A stretch of 64,000 nucleotides of DNA from positions 62,001 to 126,000 of the forward strand of contig JABVXV010000117.1 of NCBI GenBank assembly GCA_013365325.1. Direction: 5' to 3'. The stretch is from Dipetalonema caudispina (taxonomy: Eukaryota > Nematoda > Chromadorea > Rhabditida > Onchocercidae). A program made the position numbers and the translations under genes. Numbering within the stretch: the stretch's first letter is position 1; every line of letters begins with the position of its first letter. A model generated the notes under the pieces. It was not told the origin of the DNA and searched no databases. It saw only the letters and a program-made list of their open reading frames with translations. This document shows positions 39,448 to 57,791 of this stretch, piece after piece.

Positions 39448-42400
39448 TGGACAAACAGACTGAGGCGTGCACTGTGATGTTTTCCGCACTGTAGGTTCTT
39501 CACCTTATTTTGGGATGTACGTATGTGTATGTATGTCTTAGCGTGTCTTGTACGTGTCTGTCTGTATGCGTGTATGTCTCGTAGATCTTACTTTTCCGGT
39601 TTCTGAACATATGGTGGATTATCTTGTTTGGTATGGCTTCGATCTTCACTTTTCTTGATTTTTTCCAAAATTTGATTCAGATCTCTTTAACAGATGAGAA
39701 GGTCCTTTTTCTTTTGAATTTCATCTTTATATGCAAATGAACTTGGCTTGCTTTTCTGATGTGAGTTAATCGATATGTTAACTTAATGCATATTGAAGAA
39801 TTGACTCTAAGTATAAATATTAGTGTTATTGCTGAAATTTCAATCTTTGCGAAATCAGAATCAATTCTGAAAGACTGTAATATTGACTATTTCGACGAGT
39901 TTCAAATAACTGGAAAATTTTTGGGGAAATGCTTTTTTGAATTTCCTCAGAAGGATTATTGATAAGGGACCGAATAATAAGATATCATTTAGCTCAAAAT
40001 TCGTGGAAAAATGCAAGAGATAAGTGTCTGTGCTATTTTTTCCTCTTGTCTTGCTTGTAGTTTAACCCTATTTAAATTTCAATTTAGCACTTTTCTCAAT
40101 TATGCCTCATTTTATCGGGCTTCCCTAATGTGCTCTGATACATGCATGCGTATGATCATTACGTTTAATTCTTCAAGTCATGAACCGGTTATCGCAACAC
40201 CATGATATGAAAGAGATAAAATGTGAATGCTAAAGCAGTGTTCTCTTCTTTTCTCCTTGACAATGGCTGATCCAAAAAACTCTAGATAATCTCCATATTC
40301 CCCGGATATGTTCAATTCAAGGCTTGTTATCGATTGCTGTTATGATTGAATGAACTGATTGATGAGACATGAAACAAAGTGCTTGTCATTACATATTCGT
40401 TGTAAATTTATATTGTTGCTTGCGTTAACTGTCATGGGATTCTCTCTGAGAGAGGGTTTCTCTCCGATTATGAATTTGAGAAAGGGGGAAAGAAAATGAT
40501 GGAGTAAGGCACAACACGATACTGCATTCGTCGAAGAATCACCTCGAGAGGGAGGAGTAATATTATGTAGTAGAGAGTTTTCTCCTGATATGTCTCCCAT
40601 GCTATGTTAAGTACTGTTAATATTTCCCAGAATGTTTTTGATATTGTTGTGTATAGATGATAGTAGGGAGAAAAAGAGAGTTCATTCTCGGGTTTTCGTC
40701 ATAACCCCAATGGCTTGCCGAATTTCTTTGCGTGTATCGGGTAACCTGCAAGAATTCAGTATCTTCAGCAAGGATAATACGGTGGGCAGTTAGTGCTGCT
40801 TGGTCATCATTGTTATAGTGTTGGAATATTAAAGTAATGCTTGTTTCTTGCGTGAAAAGTGAACTACAAAAAGGGTTTTTCGAATTTTAAAAGAAGTGAA
40901 ATATTTCTTATTACATACGTCGACAATCTTTGTTTAAACCACCGGTGATAAATGATTTGCAATTTCAAATTTCCGATTGATAAAAATTCTTCAAGGTGGT
41001 GACTTAAGTCTGTAGCATCCTCCTGTCAGTCTATCAAGGTCATCAGACTTTTCAGTTTCACGAATTGCTTTCGTATGGATGCTTGATAAGTGAAATCAAA
41101 AAGTCTAAACATTTCTCACGGTGCATTCAAACAACTGAGTTAAAATGAAACAATAAATGTGATGTCTCTTTTGCTCATAAATAACGAATTGTTGTGCAAA
41201 AAAAGAACAAAAAAAAACTAGGAAATTCAAATGGAAAAGAAACTATGAAGCAAAAGAGAACAAGAAACCGGTCTGTTGGAATTGAGTTCTAAAATATACA
41301 ACTGGTCGTTAGAATCAATTCAGACTGGTTTGCATAGTTTTGAAATTCATCGTTGCTTTTATGAATAATAAATGAAATGGTTTTGTGCTATTTCATGTTC
41401 TCTTTTACGGAAACATTCAATGATATCCAATTTTTATTCGTCTAGTTTTATCACTTTTTAAGAACTATTTATTCATTCCAGTTTTTAATCATTCATGAGA
41501 ATGACTACTACCCTTGTGTAATCAGACAAATGAGAGGAAGAGAAATGGTAGATTTATATTACCTTTTTTTTTTCCTTGTCAATAAATCAGGTTCGGTACT
41601 GAGAAGGAAGTTTTAATAATGCTCTCCTTTCTCTTGGAATGTAAAACTTCCAATGTATTTAGGTTATCTAATTTTTCTGACAATGCATTCAAATTTTTAT
41701 GCAACGAATTTTCCGAAAAGCATAACAAACAATTTTTGACGTCAATCATTTGATTTAGTTAAAGTTCTAAAAGTTTACATTCCCTTTTTTGAGGATGAAA
41801 GATGAATAAAATTTAAAAGGGATAGGATATTGTCGATATATTTATTTGTTAACAGTTTCACTTAAAATCAACCAATAGGAATATGCTCATCCGAAATGTC
41901 ACCTGATTAATTACTACTAAATATGGTAATATCTTATGTACTACCAATTTGGCTTAAGCATTATCTGTCTTAAGTTTTTTTTTGAAACGGTTTTTATCGA
42001 AAACGAATGAATCAGATAATGAGGAGTTGTTCATTAGTGATTAAAGAGTAGAATTCCTGAATGAAATGAATTAGTGAATTATTTCAAATGTGGAAATGAA
42101 ATTCGTTTTTTATTGTGCTTAATGTTAAACATTGTGCTTTATTAAATGTTATCTCTCTTGTGATAATATGTAAGTGAGATTGAGTATATGAACATTTTGA
42201 TGGTTCATATCTGTTGATTGATATGGAACAACAAACATGAACTAAGGAATGTTTTGTGCAACATCGAAATAATCGATAGGTTAGTAGGTCGTGAATGGGA
42301 GGAATTCGCTGTTAATCTGCCATTTTCATAGGGTATTAAACGTAAAGCTTGTGAAACTCGTTTATTGATAATTTTCACAAGGTATGTTGCGAAATGACTT

Positions 42401-43244
42401 CTCTCTCATTTGATTGCTATCTTTTGTGAATGATTATTTTATGTTTTCATATTTCGCTTATTTTGTAAGAAATAATAAGTAATGAATCCATAATTTTAGG
42501 AGCCGGATTAATAATAGTCCATTAGGCTCTTTTTTTTTTAGAATTTCTCGATCCGACTTTAGAAAACTTGATGCGTTTCATGAGTATTTCTTAGTTATTG
42601 TGACTTTGAGATATAAATATATATCATCTAACCTATAGACGATTGGGTTTCAGTTGTAGCAAATTCAGCAGTAATGTTTATAAGAGACTGATGTAAAGCT
42701 TTTATCGTGTAGATTCTCAGTGCACCTTTATAGGAGCTTCATAGAATAGTATAATCACTTCACTGCAGCTGTTGTTCATTTTCAATGGAAATGAAATGTA
42801 ATTTTAATCCTTTACAGTCTCTCTTCCAATTACATATATAAGTAATTTTAGTAGAAGTAAACAAGAAGTGAGAAACACAACATCAAATTATCTTTGCTCA
42901 TGTTATGAAAGATAGCGATAAACTTAAAATCTTTTTCCAGGTATTGTTAGTAACTGCATGATGAATTAGTTGATTTTGCATTCATTTGTTTTTTCAGCAG
43001 TACGGCTGTGATCTAGAGCTCTGATTATTGGTTAATGAGTTGAATCACCTTTTCTTTATGAATTATCAGTTGTTGGCTTGCTCGATTTCAGAAATATATT
43101 TCGGGCGAATGAAATAGCTTGATTTTTTTTTTTTTTACAGTTAATCAGGTTTATTTATCTAATTTTTCCTTGTGAATTTTATCGACTTCTGGATGGTCTA
43201 TTGGTATTGCTTACTAACTGCAGTGGTTTAAAGAAGCACATATC

Positions 43245-47604
<4,360 letters not shown>

Positions 47605-48024
47605 AGTCGACTCTCTTTACTAATTTTTCTATTCTACAGGTTATTCAATTGATTGGTTTTTCGTTTATTTTTAATACATTTTTCAAAAAAATGCACTTTA
47701 TTTGTCTCAGTAACTTATTACTTTTGAAGCACCAATACTTTGGTTTCTCTTCCCCTTAAAGTTCCACTTACTCTATTATCTAAAGTATTTGTGATCCACT
47801 GGCTTTTGGGTTTTTTGCTCCTAGAAGCGAAAAAGCTGATGTATGCAGTGTATTATACGTAATGTGAAACAAGAAACTTGAAGCTCTCTAGATCCAAGAA
47901 CTTTATGGTACTTGAAATTAAGAACGGTTTTGTAATGTTCGAAAGTGAGATTTTGTTTTTAATATTTGTCTCATGTTTCTTGGATTTTTATTTGAAGTTA
48001 TTTAAATGTTGAATAATTTTACAG

Positions 48025-48079
48025 ATCAGCAGAACTGTGGCCTGACAATACGAAATTGTCATGGTCTGGGAGTTGGTAG
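48025..48079 (+). CDS. rsks-1: Alternative C-terminal exon of rsks-1
   Basis: If the last exon is cut at 47594 (CAT followed by GTACGC) instead of read to its TGA, it joins in phase to this exon after TTTTACAG. The new end reads ISAELWPDNTKLSWSGSW then TAG, for 470 aa without the cassette. Both splice sites are acceptable, but no family conservation confirms the tail. Confidence 0.4.
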
Positions 48080-51000
48080 CGAGTTTCAGTGATTTCTAAC
48101 ATCATTTTCTATAATTCGCGCCGATAGAAAGCTTCAGGACGCATTCATATACTTCAGTGCCTTTGTTTTCTGTTTGTTCTGATGATTTCGCTAATATTGT
48201 TTCTCTTTTGTTTCCTATGAAACCAGCTTCTATTTGCTCATTCATATAATTTTTTTTAGTTTCCTGTTGCTGAGTGTTTTTGAACTTCTGCTGGATTGAA
48301 CTGATGAATGCAATGTTTTATTTAGTGGTTATTTTATGAAAATTCATTTCTTATTTGTGCCTGATTGTTATTATGTATGACCGTTGCTATTAATATTGGG
48401 AGTCTTCTATTTGAGTACAGCACTGAAAGGTAATTCTAGTTTTAGTAAGGCAAACTCATTGAACAATAAGTAATTTGAGATATGGAGACGAAGGCTTTCT
48501 CATTAGGTATATACATTTTCATGGATTGTAGCAAAGAAATTATTGTCATCGATTCAAATTTTCAGTTTGAAGTAATATAAGAAAACTGTAGTTTACAAAA
48601 TCAGAGTTGTACAGACTTATTCCTGACTTCAAAGTTGATGCTTAATGAATTAGCTGCTGGCGATTTCCAATTTTAGAGCACAACAATTGCTACTTTTAGT
48701 AAGCGGATGGATTACTTGAGGTTATGGTTGCAGTTCATTTCCGTCCATTTCTGCAACCGCCCTTCGTTCTCTGCTTCAGATTGTCCTTCCTTCACTATTC
48801 AAGTTTTATTTTTTGCAAATGCAGGAAGTTAACGAATGATGAAGACTTTGAGATATTTTAATCACTCTCGCAGGGTATGGAAAGTTGCATGTTTTCTAGA
48901 ATTTTGTAGCTGTCTCAGAATAAGAAGCTTATAATTAGTAAGTTTGGAGTGGTGGAGGGGGTTTTACTACTGTAGAGTACTTTTCTTTCCAAAGAGTTAG
49001 TTTGATTTTGAAATTTCAGGAACCTTGCAGCTCCTGTGACGGATTTGCTTGTAAAGTTTCTATATTTTGATCGATTGTGAGTTGTCTCTGGATATATAAA
49101 TCCTTGAACATTTTAATACTTTGTGAATGTTCGTATTTGTTTTAGCAATCAGCAACAATTTATTGAGGTTTAGAAAATTTATTGCAATGTTTCGAACGAA
49201 CACAGATATACTTCCCTCTACGCACTGGGGCATAAAACCCGAATAAGTGGTCAATTTCATATAAGAACTATTTTTTTGGAAATAATTTAGCAGTTACCAC
49301 TTAATTTGGGATTTTTGATGTTTTAAATATGGCATAGAAAGCAATCGTCCGCATCATCGGAGTATTTGATAGCTAAGACAGGAAAGTTTCTTAATATGTC
49401 ACAAGAATGTTCTACTTTCTGTGTCTGATCAATTTCGATTCATAAAACCCAGGAATATTCATCTTATTCAACAGCATGTAACAATTGATGCTGTATGATA
49501 GGGGATAACTTAAATTGAAAACCTCAATGCATTGGCTTGTGATTTCGATGGCTGATTATTTCCTATGTTAAACTGTTTTTGGAACTTCCATACTCACTGT
49601 CTGATTTAATAAAGACGAGATTTGTTATGTTCACAGGTTTGTTCAACAATTTGGCCTATAGTTGTGGGAAGTTGTACTTGATAATAATACCAGCATAGTG
49701 GATCGAATACCTCTGGAAATGTATTCTAACCTGCATAAGTATGGTTACTAAGTATGAGATCGGTAGAGAATGATTAATATGAATAACCACACGGTTGACC
49801 TTTATTTCGATGAAATTTTCTCCCTTTTCAATCATCGGTATTTATCATAAAATGGTGTCGCTATTGTATGTTCTTCACCCTTTTTTGACATCTCCCAGTG
49901 CAAGTATTCCTAATCATAATATCTCAGTTTGAAAAGTATCATTTCTTAAGTCTTTAGATTGCCTTCAATTACTAATTGATAAGAAAAAGGTAATCCAATT
50001 TATCGTAATTAATGTATATGTGAATAGTTTCACAATTTTTGGACTGTGATAATTGCTGATAACCAGAGAACCAAAGTAGTAGGTGTTGGATAGAAGGCAT
50101 AATACACTATAATGAATCAGGCTCCCTTGGCTCCATTATCTGGTTTAAAACTTTGGAATGCCAATATTGATTCATGTGAGAATTTATGGGTAAAATAAGC
50201 ATTGAAAATGTGTTATTCAAATAAAAACAGCAATAGAAAAGTTATAGGAATTAGATTTAGATCTCTCTACACATGGTTTTTTGGGCGAGCCATATTATCA
50301 TATCATTAATGGTAAGCTGGGTTGATTTCATATCTCGTGTTGTAGGAAGATAAATTGGCACATGAGAATATAGAAATAAGACTTCTGAATTTTTTTAAAA
50401 AAATGAGATTTAGGCAAATGTTAAACAATAATGTTTGCAATTCAGTAACTTTCGCGATTCTATAGGATAAAATGAAAAATATTAGCTAAAATGCCACTCA
50501 TCATTGATAGTTCAGTGTACTTTTTTAATGAATTTCGAATACAAAATAGGTGCAAGACAAATTAGAGGCTAATTAATTGCTTTAATCGAATGACCCTGGA
50601 AATACCTTCGAACCGGCATAATACGTCACCTTTAGTAAGTAAGTAAACATTAGCTATACTCTAATTTAAAATATTTCAGTTTAATAACTTAAATGGATTA
50701 AAATAGAAATGTGAATTGTGAAATACTCTGTTGCAAAATCGACTTTGCCTATACTTCTTTTATGATGGAAAAAGAAACTAATTGCTCTTCAAAAGACTTG
50801 AAACGTTGTTTTATCCGAAGAGAAGCATTTCTGCTCTGCGATACTTTTTTCGTGCTTCAAAAAATGAGATATGAAAGTGAAATTTATGTAAATTTCTCGT
50901 ACTTTTGTTGTTATGGTCAGCTGATCTGATATATTGTCTCAAATTTTCATTTGAAAATGAAGTGAAGAAGAAGCATAAAGATGAGTATCGTTGAAGGGAT

Positions 51001-54000
51001 TTAGCAGAGAGTCTGATATCGTCTTATATCGTCTAATTTTCATGTTTCATAGATATTTTGTAATGACATTCTTTTCAATTCTTTCCTCAATTTTTTTTTT
51101 GATTTGATTTTTATTTTTGAAAAATTCGAAAGTAAATTTAACTGTCATGTGAATGCACTACACTAATTTAATACCTCATAATATAGTAACTCCCGAGTTT
51201 TTTCATATTCATTTACTGGTCTTAGATTGGTATAATGTTTTTGGAAACTTCAGAAAGCAACTTAAGTTAGAAAATGTTAAGTATTTAGCATTCCATTTTA
51301 ATATAATCTAATAATTTCCGGTGACATTTTTTAAACTTTACCTTTGATTTATTCTACAACTTGTAGCTGCAGAAGTTGTTGTTAGTTTAGTGTAATTCCC
51401 ACAATGTTTCCGATTTTCCAAATTTTCTGATTCTTCGTAGCCACTGAAGTTTAGTACTATGACAGTACTCATTTAATTTACAGCAGGTTTTTCTTGGGTA
51501 AAGCTTTTAACTTCTGCTCAAAATTATCTTAAGTGATTAGTCCAACCTCATAAGTGAAATGATAGTACAGCAGCATTAAATAATATAATATGACATTCAC
51601 ATCTAAATAATTAATTAATTAAACTTATTCTTATGCTCTTTTCATTAACATCTCACTCGATTATTTATAGTGGTAAGCAATATCTTTTTTTTAAAATGGC
51701 AGTCAAAAATTCTAGATTTATATCACATAAGCATATATGTTCAATGGAAATCGGTGTTAAACCTCTTCTTTTTTTCCCTCTCTTTCTCTGTCACAAAAGA
51801 ATGTTTTTAAAACAGTTTCAAAAGTCAAGAAATTTATGTAAATGAAACACTTCGAAAGGATTACAATGAGAAAGAAATATGTAAGTGGAACATTTTGGAG
51901 TAAAGTTAGACTGAAATATTTGACCCGAATTCTATTCACTAGTGGGTAAATGAAACATTTTCTGGTTCAGTAGTCGATATTATCATTTAATCAATTACAG
52001 AAAAGCGGTTTTGCGAACACCAACCAATTATCTAATTACATTGGTAATAATGATTTTGTCATGCACTTTTTAATTCTCATGAATCATCAAATCTTTTGAA
52101 ATGAATTTGCGATTCATCCTTATTTGTTAATCGGGTCGCATAACCCTGACTCCAACCTACAGTATCTCGATATCATCACTTTCACATTACTTCCTAACGA
52201 TATTTCGTGCTTTACCTATCGTGGATGCGATCAGTAATAGTTTGAAATTTCTCTTTCCTATTGAGCTTCCTTGAAAGAATGTTTAGTAATTTCATTACCT
52301 TTGACAGGAGCACTATTACTTGACCTTATTTGAGTCTATAGAAAAATTGCATTATTCCGCTTCCTTTTATAATATACTTCTATAGATCTTTCTAATTCAT
52401 TTCTTATGTAGCACTGATAATCTGAATATTATTTCTTTTCATCTTCTTATTCATAACTGTTTCAATCAGCGTAATTACCCATCTATCTCTCTCTCCCTCT
52501 CTCTTTTTTTCTTTCGAAAACTTCGCTCTTCGTTCTGTTTTGATTTGGTTTCCATTCAAATTAAAAAAGTCATTCAAAATCGTAAACCAAAGTGTTCGTC
52601 CATTCTTCTTATTACGTTAGTTGTATTTGTACATTTCATTAAAATTCATCATTTCTTCGCAAATAAGTCCTTTCGAAACTAATTGTTCCCCTTTTAAAGT
52701 TCAACCAGTGACATTTTATTTCAAACTATCCGTAGTGAAAGTAGAGGATCTCGTTTAATTTATTAAATATTGTTTATTCATTTAGAACAGTTTCTTTGAT
52801 TACATAACATCCTTTAAAATATATTAATTACAACTATACTGTAATCCAGTTCTACTCGTATAAAAGTACTTTTAATATTTCTTGAGTTGTTTTCACAATC
52901 AATATCGAAATTTTAATGATTCAGAATCACTCATCTTAATTTCCTGCTAAAATCGTTGTAGTTAGGCGTTGAAAAGTAGTCCTTTTCAAAGTTTTAGCTA
53001 ATTTTTCACAGTTTTCATAATTATCAGTTAGAGAGATGAAATACAGATTACATTTCTGCTTTGTTTTGTTAATTGTTGACTGGTGATTGAAAGTTTTATT
53101 TTCAACATATGTACAGCTGAAGAAAGCTGAAAGTTGACAGTCAAAATCAACGCGAAAACTTTTTTCTTCTTTTTTTGAAGTGGTTGTTATCAGAATTTAA
53201 AAAGTCTCTCTCTGAATTTTTCACTCTTATTTGTAATTCTTCGCAGTGAACAGTTTTGTATAATCTCGATGTTTCTACAGAAAACTGTGAGGAAACTGTG
53301 GAAAATGCAAATAAGAATAAGAAACTGAAGCATAGGAAATTCATGAAAAATTCAGGGTAATTCGTATAACAAATTTTTTGAAGCAATTTTAGTTTTACAT
53401 AACTTCAAATTTTGTAAATGCAATTCCCATACAGATTTTGGCTTATGTTTTAAACTAAGTTTGCTTATTTTGCTATTGAATTATCTCAAAGATCCAAGAA
53501 TATTTAGGGACATGTTGGAAACAATTTAAAAAATCAAATATACTTAAATCGAATCGATGTTTAGTCTACAATCCGATGGAAAATTTATTATCCGAAATAA
53601 TCCGATTATGTCCACCGTTATGATAATCCAATGCTGCTTAACTTTTTTATTATTCGTGTGTATTTCTGTTGCTAACTTTACATTTTAATATCAGATTTTG
53701 ATCTTGACTTTGTGAAATCAAAATTATAAATTTTAAAGAAGACTGCTAAAGAGGGCAAAAACTTTAAAATTAGTGATCTTAGGATGAAAAGAAGAGCTCT
53801 CAGATCGTAAGATCTTAATGCCACTCACTACTAAAGTAAGAAATCACATTGGAGGAACAAACATTACTTTACTAAATGTTTAGTATAATTGTTTCTTTTT
53901 GCGGTGAAAAAATTAATACATTTTTTTATTTCTCCTTGTTTTATCACATTAAAGCCTTTTCCTTAAGTTATCCTACAATCTTAATAGTATTGAAATCGGT

Positions 54001-54326
54001 GGCAGAGTTTTCGAAAAATGAAAAATGTATTGTTTAATCAATACATATCATTTGAACGAATAGCGAAAGAAGTATTCTTTAACAACTTGCAGACAATTTT
54101 TTGAGGTAAAAATGTTTGAAGCAGAAATTATTTAGTTATTCAATTAGATAATTTCATTTGTTTTTAAAATAAACTTGAGAAGAAATGAATAGAAGTGCTA
54201 CAAAGTTCTTTTAGCTTCGGTGGAATCAAAAAAGAAATTAAAAATTATCAATTTACACTTCCAAATACTATCAGAACGTGAATTCGTATTTAATAAGAAG
54301 AATCAATTCTCAACTTTTCAATTTTA
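48080..54326. other. 6-kb gene-free interval downstream of rsks-1
   Basis: AT-rich sequence with the rsks-1 3' UTR at the left and the promoter of the dehydrogenase at the right. ORFs (for example 50711-50929 plus and 53147-53386 minus) are short and featureless. A CTCT-rich tract lies near 52490-52510. No RNA gene or coding family was recognised. Confidence 0.5.
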
Positions 54327-54330
54327 GCAA
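54327..54330 (+). promoter_or_regulatory. Likely trans-splice acceptor of the dehydrogenase gene
   Basis: CAATTTTAG ends at 54327, three bases (CAA) before the ATG. This fits an SL acceptor and supports the start codon. Role inferred. Confidence 0.55.
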
Positions 54331-57300
54331 ATGGATTTGTCCATAGTAAACATTATTGGTTGGATCTATATAATATTTACGATATATCGCTTGATGCTTA
54401 CAGTTTATAATTTAGTTTATCCATTTTTCTTAGCCGAACCGTGTGATCTCCATAAAATTGCTGGCGCTAAATGGGCAGGTGATTTTTTAAAAAATCATAA
54501 TTTACAAATTTTGCCGTCTATTCTGATTTACTAATAATGTTCAACATTAAGCATACCATTGATCTGTTGAACATATGACAAGAAGCTTTAACTGAAGAAT
54601 GTGCCAGTAATTATTATCTGAAATGCTTAATTGAATATTCCGAGTCAGATGATCTTCATATCTTTCCAATCTATTCCCAAAATTATCGATACCAAATACT
54701 TCATTCTCAGTAACTGAATAACTGTGTAACACATAGTGATAAAAAATTGATATAACTGAATTTGAAATTAAATTACATAGAAAATATGTAACAGAAATTC
54801 GTACGATTCAGTGCATAGTTATCAGAGAGAAAATAACACAACTGAATATTTAAGCACAATAATGTCGAAAGCCTGAATCTACACATGGTATTTTTCAGAC
54901 TTAATTACGAATTATAATTTGTTATATTCTTAATAATAACATTTGCTGTGCGTTTCTTTTCGGTTTTCATAAAATTTAACGCTAGAAGGATGGAAGTATC
55001 AGTTTGTGAAACAATTAATAAATGAATGGATTAATCATTAAAAAAGGACACTTGGATGTAAAAAAAAAAAGGCCTTGTTTAGTTTTTCTTTAAAATGAGA
55101 ATTCATTTTGATGAATTACTTTCATTGTAACACACAAACACTGATTTCCTCACCATGAAAGAAATCCCTACTTGCCATGAGGTCATGAAAGTTTTTAATT
55201 ACAGTAATTACTGGTGCAACAGACGGCATTGGCAAAGGTTATGCATTTGAATTAGCAAGAAAAGGCTTTTCAATATTACTGATCTCACGCACACAATCAA
55301 GGCTTGACGATGTTAAAGCTCAAATTGAAAAAGAAACTTCTTCCGAGGTAATTCAACTTCTTTGAATGCTACAATAAAAAATAAAAGAGCACACGGTGGT
55401 TATAATGCGAAGTGTTCCTATTGGTGCCATGACCGCTAAGAATTCGGAAGAAAAAAATATAACTTAAAAGCAGCAGATTTTAATCCGTAAAATTAAGTGT
55501 TGTAAATTGTGAATTTTAGTTTAATTCTTCACGTAAAGATACTTGAAGACAGATGAAAATTTTAGGTCCGAACAATTGCTTTCGATTTTTCTAGTGCTGA
55601 TATTGATTATTATGAGCAATCACTGTTGTCACAAATCCGAACACTCGACATTGGCATTTTGGGTTCATAATTTATAAACTTAAATTTCTTCTCTTTTGAG
55701 AGCATGATTCATCTATTAGTTTGCATGCGAATACTTTTCTGAAGTGCAAAGGTTGCAACGATGGAGAGATCAAAGAAAATATTAATGAAAAATTTTTATT
55801 GAAAATTAAAAATGATATGAAATGTATTACGAGATGAACATTGAACTATTTAAATTGTTCACCAGTCACATTTGATTGAATTCTCTGTGAAATTTTGTAC
55901 AGGACTTTAGGATTAAAATTGGAGAAATTGAATTATCTTTAATCGTAATTGTTACTATTTTCAAATACTCATTCTTTTTTGATGCATCATTCGTTAACGA
56001 ATTTAAAAAGCATGATATCTGTGCTTTTCCATGTATGGATTATCATATATTACATTTGTGTCTTATAATCATATCATAAATAATGATAAGGAATTATGCA
56101 GTGAACAGTGTTGGATCTACATTCGAATATCCTGATTTGTATCACAAAGTTGATGGAGGTATCAAATTATTCAAGCACATCAGTGTAATCAATATCATCC
56201 CTGTAACAATAGTAAGTATTCTTCTCCTGCATATGGTAATTATTTGTTTTTTGACAATTGAAAAGGAAAGTCTTTGTTAATCAGATAAGTTCTAATTTGA
56301 ATCCTAATCTTTTAATAGAGATGTTTGCAATATTTTCACCTTACAGAATAATATCGTTGATAACATTTAGAATGTGTAAATGATGAATAGCAACTGAGAT
56401 TAATATTAAATAAGTGTTAGTAAGTTCAAATAAAGGTTAAATAGGCATTTCAATAGGCTGATATTTAGCTAATGGCAGCTGTACTACCACAAATGTATGA
56501 ACGAGATTCAGGCATTATCATTAATGTAGCCTCATCTTCTGCATATTACAAATTACGTTGGTTCAGTGTTTATGCCGCATCAAAGGTTTTATTTCACGTT
56601 GCTTTTCTGTTCAAGAAGAAACCATTGCAAATATAAACATTAGAATATCACTTTTATTGTCAACGTAGCGTAATTAACGTTGAATACTTAATACTAGGAA
56701 GCAGAACTGTTTTATACCATTTCTTATATTTTAACTTGTAAGGTGATATGTAACATTGAAATAATATCACTGTTCATTCCGTGACAAACTATTCTTTGCT
56801 ATCACCGCTCTTTCATTTTGATCAAACATTTTTTCTTTTTTGAAAGTTAGTCAAAATTTTTGAAATTTTGATTTGTCCCGGGAATGTTCAATTCAAGGTT
56901 TTATATTTTACTGATTTCGAAATTGTTAAGTTTCAAGTAAGCTATGATCACGTAGGTTCTAGAAATACGTTTCTTGGTTAACGAAAATAGTACAGGAAGA
57001 ATATGCGAGTACGAATATTGTAATACAGGAAATAAATCCAATGATTGTTGTCACAAAACTAGCCAAGGTGAGTGATATCGCCAACTATATCTAAATTTAA
57101 TATCTGCAAATGAAAATGTACATCCTACTCATAGAACGGGGGAAAAAAAGGAGAAAAATCCCTTAAGCAGTGGTCACCTCTTACATTTTACTTGTTGTTT
57201 AAGTGCCAGATCATTTTCACAAACCTTTCAGCTTATTCATTTAAAATTATTTTAGGTTTTTCCCAATGAAATGCGATTACTGTTCATTCTAGGTCAAAAG

Positions 57301-57791
57301 ACCATCATTTTTCCGGCCAAAAGCTGATGTCTACGCTAGATCTGCTGTCCGAACAATTGGAATCACAAAGCACACAACCGGATATTTTGCTCACCAGATA
57401 AAGGTTAACTCTTATCTGAAAGCAACATTTTGTAGATTTTACCTGAATTCAAACTTGAATTTTTTTAGATCATTTACTAGAAAATTTCTTTACTCTACGC
57501 AATACATCAAGTCTTTAGGAGAAACTTTGAAAATGAATTCGAAAAAGAAAAGCAGGAAACTTGAGTTATTCCATATGTGCAAAGAAGTAATTTCAGTTAT
57601 TTTAATTCCAGGTAGAATGCCTTAAATGGCTACCGGAATTCATCGCTGATGCAGAGATTCACAAACGAATGATACTTTTCCACAAAGTAATGGTGGCCAG
57701 AAAGCTGCGTCAAACCGCTATAGCTGTACCTGCTGATGTCGACTCAGATGCCAAAAATACTAGCAAACAAAACAATATTACTTGTAATTAA
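54331..57791 (+). CDS. Membrane short-chain dehydrogenase, HSD17B12/LET-767-like, 8 exons, 336 aa
   Basis: NAD(P)H-dependent ER reductase of the 17-beta-HSD12/HSD17B3 group, which reduce 3-ketoacyl-CoA in fatty-acid elongation or 17-keto steroids; LET-767 and the stdh proteins are the C. elegans members. Exons: 54331-54478, 55205-55347, 55566-55662, 56102-56211, 56469-56585, 56963-57067, 57293-57403, 57612-57791; phases all close. The N-terminus has a membrane segment (IIGWIYIIFTIYRLMLTVY) and the HKIAGAKWAVITGATDGIGK block, where the Rossmann TGATDGIG is assembled across intron 1. Next come ISRTQSRLDDV, LVNSVGSTFEYP (in place of the usual NNVG), NVASSSAYYKLRWFSVYAAS with the catalytic Ser and the YxxxK motif, and GITKHTTGYFAHQIKVECLK. 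No KKXX retrieval signal is at the C-terminus (NNITCN). Substrate choice among the family cannot be decided from sequence alone. Confidence 0.92.

Larger units (their letters stand above)
37790..43140. other. 5.3-kb gene-free interval upstream of rsks-1
   Basis: No exon with family similarity was seen. It holds the divergent promoters of the MOSPD2-like gene (minus) and rsks-1 (plus). Simple repeats are a (TG)n tract at about 37830-37893 and a (GA)n tract at about 39418-39447. A polypyrimidine run ending TTTTTTACAG at 43140 is a good acceptor 104 nt before the rsks-1 ATG and probably ends this region. ORFs such as 40340-40600 minus have no recognisable features. Confidence 0.5.
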
